Below, in pieces: positions 7,749 to 12,505 of a stretch of 12,505 nucleotides of DNA. Under the pieces are notes generated by a model. That model was not told the DNA's origin, ran no database searches, and saw only the letters and a program-made list of their open reading frames with translations. Numbering within the stretch: the first letter of the stretch is position 1; every line of letters begins with the position of its first letter. The translations under genes and the position numbers were made by a program. The DNA is from Tannerella sp. (GTDB taxonomy: Bacteria > Bacteroidota > Bacteroidia > Bacteroidales > Tannerellaceae), in contig JAITBC010000219.1 of NCBI GenBank assembly GCA_031283785.1, forward strand, positions 1 through 12,505. The letters run 5' to 3'.

Positions 7749-8111
7749 ATGGAAAATTTGGATAAAGAAAAAATCGAATCCATTATTAAATTACGAAAAC
7801 GTGCCGGTTCTTTCTATCTGAAAAGGTCAAAAGTTTATCAATCGTTCGTAGAAATGGAAGAATCAACCTATACGGACGGGAAATTAAGCAAACTGCAAAA
7901 AGAATTTATCGCAATAGGGATTTCTATCGTCATTAATTGCGAATCCTGCATGGAATGGCATATAAAGCAGGCGCTTGACAACGGCGCTGTTGACGGAGAA
8001 ATAATGGAGGCAATCGAAGTCGGAATTGAAATGGGTGGCGGACCGGCAACGGTTTCCGCCCGTTTTGCAATGAACGTGTTGGAATATTATATAGAAAAAC
8101 TCAAATTATAA
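7749..8111 (+). CDS. Carboxymuconolactone decarboxylase/AhpD-like family protein
   Basis: A 120-aa all-helical protein with the AhpD-type motif Cys64-Glu-Ser-Cys67-Met-Glu-Trp-His71, followed by the typical ALDNGAVDGEIMEAIEVGIEMGG segment (75-97). In AhpD the cysteine pair and histidine reduce disulfides or peroxide-oxidised partners; many short family members have no assigned reaction. The motif suggests a thiol redox or peroxidase-like role rather than true carboxymuconolactone decarboxylation. It sits inside the operon, 11 nt after the dipeptidase and 24 nt before the amidohydrolase, and neither neighbour explains it directly. Confidence 0.85.
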   Translation: MENLDKEKIESIIKLRKRAGSFYLKRSKVYQSFVEMEESTYTDGKLSKLQKEFIAIGISIVINCESCMEWHIKQALDNGAVDGEIMEAIEVGIEMGGGPATVSARFAMNVLEYYIEKLKL

Positions 8112-8135
8112 AACAGTACTGCATACATAAAATAT

Positions 8136-9563
8136 ATGAATTTACTTATTAAATCTGTTGATCTGAACGGAAAACAGGCGGATATATACATCGAAGAAAA
8201 CAGGATAAAACGCATTGTGACGGCGAACGATTCCGGGAGCATTTATAGTGCGGGTGCTACTTCCGTTGAGCAATCAGGGCTGTCTGCTAAAACAGCGATA
8301 AGCGTTGGGAAGACCGGTAATGCGTGCAGTGTAGCCGAAAATACCGTAAGCAGGGCGGACAAGCCACCGTTCCCATCGGCGGACATCGTGATAGACGGTC
8401 GTCGCAAGGCCGTCATTCCCGGCCTGATAAATATGCACACACATGCAGCCATGACTTTGTTTCGCGGTTTCGGCGACGATATGCCACTGATGTCATGGCT
8501 TGAACAGAAGATATGGCCTAATGAAGCAAAACTGACGTACAATGACGTTTACCGGGGGGCTAAGTTGGCCTGTGTTGAAATGATACGAAGCGGTACTACG
8601 ACGTTTTTCGACATGTATCATAAGTCAGAGGCAACGGCGCAGGCTGTCGAAGAAATGGGGTTACGGACGGTACTGTCGGAAGCCTGTTTCGACTACTTCA
8701 TTTTGGAGTTGGCGGAACGCAGCAAACAAAATATAATACGCCGTTTTAAAAAAATATCTTCCCGCTGTGATCGTATAAACTATGCGTTGGGACCACATGC
8801 TATTTACACGGTTTCCGGGGAACTGCTTAAATGGACTTGCGAATTTGCGAAAGAACGCGGTTTGTTAGTACAAATGCACCTTGCAGAAACGGAAGGCGAG
8901 GTGACGCAATGTGTCGAACGATTCGGCATAACCCCTGTTCGTTATCTTCAAAAGCTGGGAATCTTGTCGCCGCAACTCGTACTTGCCCATGCGCTTTATA
9001 TAGATGACGAAGAAATAAAGATACTTGCGGACAACGATGTAAAAGTTGTCCATAACCCGGCATCAAACATGAAATTGGCATCCGGCTATAAGTTTAAATA
9101 TCAGGAAATGCGCGACGCCGGCATAACGGTAGCGCTTGGTACGGACGGCTGTTCTTCGTCGAATAACCTGGATATGGTCGAAACCATGAAATTAGCTTCG
9201 TTATTGGGAAAAGTATGGCGTAAGAATCCGGAAGCGCTCTCTTGTGATGAGATGTTTTATGCCGCAACAAAAGCCGGCGCCGATATTCTCGGCATGGAAA
9301 CCGGCCGTATAGCGGAAGGATGCCTTGCCGACCTGTGCCTTGTCGACCTCGCTATCCCGGCTTTTACTCCGAATTTCAGTTTTGTTTCAAACCTTGTTTT
9401 TGCGGCAAACGGCAGTTGTATCGACACCGTGATATGCGACGGACGGATTCTCATGAGAAATAAGAAAGTGCCCGGCGAAGATGAGATTATGAAACAGGCC
9501 TCCCGCGCTGCTTATGATCTGGTCAAGAGGGCAAAACAGGGCGCTACCGGATATTTTCATTGA
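8136..9563 (+). CDS. mtaD: Amidohydrolase, MTA/SAH deaminase type (MtaD-like), with N-terminal insertion
   Basis: A 475-aa cytoplasmic metal-dependent deaminase of the ATZ/TRZ amidohydrolase group. The likely substrates are 5'-methylthioadenosine or S-adenosylhomocysteine, although guanine-type substrates cannot be excluded. Metal ligands and catalytic residues are visible: His101 and His103 (NMHTH), His248 with Glu251 (MHLAETEGE), His285 (LAHAL) and Asp337 (LGTDGCSSSNN). The TIM-barrel core from GLINMHTH to the C-terminus looks normal. Between the N-terminal beta strand (ending near residue 32) and the strand DIVIDGRRKAVIPG (83-96) there is an extra, low-complexity Ser/Ala/Gly/Val-rich stretch of about 45 residues. 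Relatives that I recall have only a short turn there and are about 430 aa long. It is the last gene of the operon. Its 3' end overlaps the convergent antiporter gene by 20 bp. Confidence 0.82.
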   Translation: MNLLIKSVDLNGKQADIYIEENRIKRIVTANDSGSIYSAGATSVEQSGLSAKTAISVGKTGNACSVAENTVSRADKPPFPSADIVIDGRRKAVIPGLINMHTHAAMTLFRGFGDDMPLMSWLEQKIWPNEAKLTYNDVYRGAKLACVEMIRSGTTTFFDMYHKSEATAQAVEEMGLRTVLSEACFDYFILELAERSKQNIIRRFKKISSRCDRINYALGPHAIYTVSGELLKWTCEFAKERGLLVQMHLAETEGEVTQCVERFGITPVRYLQKLGILSPQLVLAHALYIDDEEIKILADNDVKVVHNPASNMKLASGYKFKYQEMRDAGITVALGTDGCSSSNNLDMVETMKLASLLGKVWRKNPEALSCDEMFYAATKAGADILGMETGRIAEGCLADLCLVDLAIPAFTPNFSFVSNLVFAANGSCIDTVICDGRILMRNKKVPGEDEIMKQASRAAYDLVKRAKQGATGYFH

Positions 9564-11871
9564 AAGTATCCAGTTTTTCCTGTTCGCCTGCTAATAACAG
9601 CGTATCGCCCTCACGTAAGGTAAAATCGGAAGAAAAATTGACGATTGATTTGTTGTTACGTTCAATTCCGACAATAAGTGTTTCCGTCCGTTCCCGTAAA
9701 TTAAGTTCTTTAAGTGTCTTTCCGGCCAGGGAAGATCCTTTCTCTATTTCAAACTGCGACAGGTTAATGTGATGTTGCGGAATCTTCTCATTATTTTCCT
9801 CAGTCGCTCTATGTTTAAGCGAAGCTTCAAGCTTCATCAACTCTTCGTCGCATCCCGAAACGACTATTTTATCATAAGGATACAGGTATTCGTTTGCTGC
9901 CGGGATATTTATTTTGCGATCACCGCGCAAGACGGTAATAACAGATACTCCCGTTTTTTGTTTAAACCGCAGTTCCTGTAACGTCTTTCCTATTATGGGA
10001 GAATTGGGGGATATTTCATATTCCTCAATATGAATATCTTTCGCCAGCATATAGTTGGCCACGGTGACGGGGATAGCCGCTCTTTTTTCCTCATATTCCC
10101 GTTTATGAGACAGGTTTTGCAAGAAACGGGCTTCTATTTTCCTGGATTGTTTTTTAAGACCTTGCGATAATATGATACCAATCGTTATCGTAAAAGCAAT
10201 CAGTATCAGCAATGTTTTCGCCGTGGGAAACAACGGAATAAGTACTGCCGATGCAAGTATAACGGCTAATACAATCCGGAAGAGAATAAGCGAAACCAAC
10301 ATGCCCCGGTTAAAATGACTGTCATTCCACAGATTTCTAAATTCCTGCGATTTATTCTTTTTCATAATCATCGCCCTAAGAAAAGGAGACATCAGCGTTA
10401 ACGTAATTACGACCGATAATATGGATCCCCAGATATTCGCGATGTTACTTACGATAAAAGGAATGAGGTATATTTTACATACCAGCATGATGGCTACGGA
10501 GAGCGTGAAATAAACCGATACCTGCAGCAGGACGCTCTTTATCAGCTTATTCCAGTCGTTCTGTTTGTTGACGACTTTATAATCTGACGATGTATATCCG
10601 TGAATCAGCCTGTTCCATTTCGAAGGAATACGTTTTTCGATATAATCGGATACGGCGGGAGACATTTTTATGAAGTATGGAGTTGTAAATGTCGTAATAA
10701 CAGAAACCGCGACGATTATAGGATACATAATCCCGCTTATTACACCCAGGCTCATCCCTAACGTAGCGATTATAAAAGAAAATTCGCCGATCTGGGCAAG
10801 GCTGAATCCCGATTGCACCGCAACTTTAAGCCCCTGCCCGGAAGCGACAACGCCCAATGATGCGAATACTACGCGCCCAATGAGTACCACGACGGTCAGT
10901 AATAAGACGACGGAACGGTATTCCCATATTACCACAGGATTAATCATCATACCTACGGATACGAAAAATACGGCCCCGAAAAAGTTTTTCAGAGGTTCAA
11001 TAAGATGCTCTATATGTTTTGATTCGATAGTTTCCGCCAGAACAGAGCCCATGATAAATGCGCCTAAAGCAACGGAAAAGCCCACCGCTGAAGCAAATAA
11101 CACCATTCCGAGACAAAGCCCAAGCGAAATAATCAGGAGCGTTTCGTCGTTCAGGAATTTTTTAAGTCTCCTGAGCATTGTCGGTATGATATAAATCCCT
11201 ACAACGAACCATATGAAAATGAAAAACAGCAGTTTAAAGAGGCTGTTTACCATTTCGATTCCTTCAAACTGCCGGCTCACCGCGACGGTCGACAGGAGCA
11301 CCATCATGATGATCGCAGCCAGATCTTCAACGATAAGCATGCCGAAAACGATATTGGCAAACTTTGTTTTCTGAATGTCCATATCTATAAATGCCTTGAT
11401 TATAATCGTCGTGGAGGACATGGAGAGCATACCTCCCAAAAACATACTGTCCATATCACTCCAGCCGAGATATCTTCCGACGCCATATCCGATAATAATC
11501 ATGAAACCCATATTAACAAAAGTAGCTATCGAAGCTGTAGCGCCAACCTTCAATAACTTTTTAAAACTGAAATCCAGACCTAAAGCAAACAATAAAAAAA
11601 TCACCCCGATATCCGCCCATGTAGAAATATTTTCCATATCCCTTACCGACGGAAATTTTTCCAGGTAAAAAATAATCTTATCGCTATGTCCTGCAAAAAG
11701 TTCCTTTGCTAAAAGAATCAAAAGCTCGTTAATATGAGGGCTTGCAATAAATCCGGCAACAATATAGCCCAGCACAACCGGTTGTTTCAGCCACTTAAAC
11801 AATATAGTGATGATACCGGCAGAAATCAGGATCAAAGCAAGGTCTTGTATAAAATCCGGTAAATGTCCCAT
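9544..11871 (-). CDS. CPA2 family cation/proton antiporter (Kef-type) with RCK_C domains
   Basis: A 775-aa membrane protein. Residues about 8-400 form the CPA2 antiporter domain, with many hydrophobic helices, FALGLDF (95-101), SMSSTTIIIKAF (150-161), VEDLAAI (181-187, carrying the acidic ion-site pair E182/D183) and SLAQIGEFSFI (357-367). Residues about 445-570 add four further hydrophobic segments. Two TrkA-C/RCK_C-type ligand-sensing domains follow, about 615-685 (ending YDKIVVSG) and 705-775 (REGDTLLLAG). No nucleotide-binding RCK_N (Rossmann) domain is seen between them. The protein probably exports K+ or Na+ in exchange for H+ under control of a small ligand bound to the RCK_C pair. It is transcribed alone from the promoter at 11913-11944. 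Confidence 0.88.
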   Translation of the reverse strand: MGHLPDFIQDLALILISAGIITILFKWLKQPVVLGYIVAGFIASPHINELLILLAKELFAGHSDKIIFYLEKFPSVRDMENISTWADIGVIFLLFALGLDFSFKKLLKVGATASIATFVNMGFMIIIGYGVGRYLGWSDMDSMFLGGMLSMSSTTIIIKAFIDMDIQKTKFANIVFGMLIVEDLAAIIMMVLLSTVAVSRQFEGIEMVNSLFKLLFFIFIWFVVGIYIIPTMLRRLKKFLNDETLLIISLGLCLGMVLFASAVGFSVALGAFIMGSVLAETIESKHIEHLIEPLKNFFGAVFFVSVGMMINPVVIWEYRSVVLLLTVVVLIGRVVFASLGVVASGQGLKVAVQSGFSLAQIGEFSFIIATLGMSLGVISGIMYPIIVAVSVITTFTTPYFIKMSPAVSDYIEKRIPSKWNRLIHGYTSSDYKVVNKQNDWNKLIKSVLLQVSVYFTLSVAIMLVCKIYLIPFIVSNIANIWGSILSVVITLTLMSPFLRAMIMKKNKSQEFRNLWNDSHFNRGMLVSLILFRIVLAVILASAVLIPLFPTAKTLLILIAFTITIGIILSQGLKKQSRKIEARFLQNLSHKREYEEKRAAIPVTVANYMLAKDIHIEEYEISPNSPIIGKTLQELRFKQKTGVSVITVLRGDRKINIPAANEYLYPYDKIVVSGCDEELMKLEASLKHRATEENNEKIPQHHINLSQFEIEKGSSLAGKTLKELNLRERTETLIVGIERNNKSIVNFSSDFTLREGDTLLLAGEQEKLDTFNENIR

Positions 11872-11912
11872 GTTCTGAATCTTTTTATATTTATGTCATT
11901 TCAATCGAAGGT

Positions 11913-11944
11913 CAAAGTTAGATGAAAAACATGAGATTTCCAAA
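11913..11944 (-). promoter_or_regulatory. Strong Bacteroidetes-type promoter for the antiporter gene
   Basis: On the minus strand, TTTG (11944-11941) is followed by exactly 20 nt and then TAACTTTG (11920-11913), a full match to the TTTG...TAnnTTTG consensus. The start site would be near 11906, giving a leader of about 35 nt before the ATG at 11871. Confidence 0.75.
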
Positions 11945-11959
11945 CGCAAGAAATAAAAA

Positions 11960-11984
11960 GCAGGCCACCCCTGCCCCAGCCTGC
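11960..11984 (-). terminator. Candidate terminator for leftward transcription
   Basis: Read on the minus strand, GCAGGC and GCCTGC form a 6-bp GC stem with a 13-nt loop, followed by TTTTTATTT. It lies just upstream of the antiporter promoter and could block leftward read-through from the right. The stem is short and the loop long, so the call is tentative. Confidence 0.35.
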
Positions 11985-12050
11985 CCTACTTTACGGGCGC
12001 AGTTATACGCTACAAAATTTGCGGGAGAAATATGTTACCGATTGTGCGCG

Positions 12051-12097
12051 AAAACATTGCCTGAACTGTTAAACTTTTCTTCAGGCATGTTTTTTTT
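12051..12097 (+). terminator. Rho-independent terminator
   Basis: TGCCTGAA (12058-12065) pairs with TTCAGGCA (12080-12087). The stem extends by about six further A-T/G-C pairs past a one-base bulge, and eight Ts follow (12090-12097). The loop is 14 nt. No plus-strand gene is recognised between 11921 and this point, so it may end an unrecognised short transcript or insulate the promoter that follows at 12107. Confidence 0.65.
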
Positions 12098-12106
12098 CAT
12101 ATTTTT

Positions 12107-12138
12107 TTTGGCAGATATTTTAAAAAAACATATCTTTG
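12107..12138 (+). promoter_or_regulatory. Near-consensus Bacteroidetes promoter facing right
   Basis: TTTG (12107-12110), exactly 20 nt, then TATCTTTG (12131-12138) match both consensus boxes. Transcription would start near 12145. A 6-bp inverted repeat AGATAT/ATATCT (12113-12118 and 12130-12135) overlaps the spacer and the -7 box and could be an operator. The transcript would run into the (TC)9 tract and off the window. Confidence 0.7.
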
Positions 12139-12153
12139 CCTCAACTTAAAAAA

Positions 12154-12276
12154 ATGCAGATGCAAAGAGAAGTAGCGGTATCGGAAATCTTTTTTGTACA
12201 GGAAACAAAAAAACGACAGTGGGAAGGGACATCTCTCTCTCTCTCTCTCATAGAGCCACTTACACACCTATTATAA
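12154..12276 (+). CDS. Possible small ORF containing a (TC)9 tract
   Basis: An ATG at 12154, about 9 nt after the predicted start site of the promoter at 12107-12138, opens a 40-residue frame (MQMQREVAVSEIFFVQETKK...) that ends at TAA 12274-12276. It reads through the dinucleotide tract as Ser-Leu repeats. I do not recognise the peptide, and nothing but the promoter position supports it as real. A second ATG at 12160 is in frame. Because the frame crosses a slippage-prone repeat it may be the start of a longer phase-variable gene. The very short leader is a weak point, and the ATGs may be coincidental. Confidence 0.25.
   Translation: MQMQREVAVSEIFFVQETKKRQWEGTSLSLSLIEPLTHLL
12232..12249. repeat. 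(TC)9 dinucleotide microsatellite
   Basis: Nine perfect TC units without interruption, the only such tract of this length in the window. Tracts of this kind slip during replication. It lies about 90 nt downstream of the predicted transcription start at 12145 and inside the small frame that begins at 12154. Confidence 0.95.
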
Positions 12277-12312
12277 ATATAACGAGCATTATTGACGGTT
12301 TTGCTCGCGCGT

Positions 12313-12361
12313 CACGATACAAATTTTTTTCTTTTCCGAAAAAAAAACCACGATATAAATT
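12313..12361. repeat. 13-bp direct repeat CACGATAYAAATT
   Basis: CACGATACAAATT (12313-12325) recurs as CACGATATAAATT (12349-12361) with one C/T difference, 36 bp apart. A homopolymer-rich T-to-A stretch lies between the copies. The repeat could be paired protein-binding sites or a trace of local duplication. Confidence 0.6.
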
Positions 12362-12371
12362 CATTACGGAA

Positions 12372-12505
12372 ATGACCGGACGTCGCCACGGCATGCAGCA
12401 GTTTGCGCGGTCTTTGTATGCCGTGCAGGACGTTTTCCGTGCAGCCGGACTGCGACGGAACGCCCTACTTCTCAACGAACAGCGAACCATTAACAATTAT
12501 CATCA
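12372..12505 (+). CDS. Possible partial ORF running off the right edge
   Basis: An ATG at 12372 opens a frame with no stop to the window end (44 codons, MTGRRHGMQQFARSLYAVQD...). The same frame is open upstream back to 12150, but it has no ATG before 12372. I do not recognise the product. The DNA here is GC-richer than the preceding 200 bp and contains two hairpins (12387-12425 and 12431-12462), so a structured RNA or leader is an equal alternative. Confidence 0.25.
   Translation, partial: MTGRRHGMQQFARSLYAVQDVFRAAGLRRNALLLNEQRTINNYH

Noticed and set aside
10670..11194. 174-codon plus-strand frame antisense to the antiporter gene
   Set aside because: It is Thr/Ile/Pro-rich as expected for the complement of hydrophobic membrane helices, with no motif or independent promoter seen.
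11922..12149. 75-codon plus-strand frame (MKNMRFPNARNKKQ...)
   Set aside because: It begins inside the antisense of the antiporter promoter, runs through the terminator at 12051-12097 as Phe-rich sequence, and has no recognisable motif or promoter.
12260..12496. 78-codon minus-strand frame near the right edge
   Set aside because: It needs a TTG start, has erratic composition (Arg/Ser/Cys-rich, then Lys-rich from homopolymers) and no promoter or homology that I recognise; probably chance.
1..12505. CRISPR array, tRNA or rRNA genes, restriction or toxin-antitoxin genes
   Set aside because: I looked for regularly spaced repeats, cloverleaf-like segments and typical defence motifs and saw none that would stand up.

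Overview
The window looks like a chromosomal segment from a Bacteroidota (Bacteroidales-like) genome. The evidence is several Bacteroidetes-type promoters (TTTG, about 20 nt, TAnnTTTG), no Shine-Dalgarno dependence, a type IX secretion (T9SS) C-terminal sorting tail, a fused NagB-like/PIG-L protein of a type I know from Bacteroides relatives, and a DPP5-like S9 peptidase lipoprotein. I cannot fix the genus from sequence alone. 

Layout. (1) 1-578: a broken left edge. The N-terminal part of an IS1-family transposase is fused in frame to an Ig-like (Big_2) fragment and the last half of a T9SS type A sorting domain, followed by a strong 24-bp-stem terminator. (2) 614-3560, plus strand: a promoter, a 662-aa fused NagB-like/PIG-L deacetylase protein, and a BASS-type (bile acid:sodium symporter family) membrane transporter. 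(3) 3570-4163, minus strand: a Maf nucleotide pyrophosphatase, convergent with the transporter gene. (4) 4215-9563, plus strand: a four-gene operon with gaps of 11-24 nt, encoding a lipoprotein S9 dipeptidyl peptidase, an M20 metallo-dipeptidase, a small CxxC/AhpD-like protein and an MTA/SAH-deaminase-type amidohydrolase. (5) 9544-11871, minus strand: a CPA2 (Kef-type) cation/proton antiporter with two C-terminal RCK_C domains. It overlaps the amidohydrolase 3' end by 20 bp and has its own clear promoter. (6) 11921-12505: no confidently recognised gene. The stretch carries two candidate terminators, a near-consensus plus-strand promoter, a (TC)9 tract inside a short reading frame, a 13-bp direct repeat and a hairpin-rich GC-rich end.

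How the genes fit together. The S9 peptidase (envelope lipoprotein) and M20 dipeptidase form a plausible peptide-degradation pair: dipeptides released in the envelope would be hydrolysed inside the cell. The amidohydrolase belongs to the purine/nucleoside salvage side of metabolism, and Maf sanitises nucleotide pools. These are ordinary housekeeping functions. The unusual material is the left-edge gene chimera with its perfect palindrome, active-site losses in the NagB-like domain, a roughly 45-residue insertion in the amidohydrolase, and the (TC)9 tract on the right. That tract sits so that losing one repeat unit would open a reading frame running to the window edge. I do not see a clear defence system, CRISPR array, tRNA or rRNA here.
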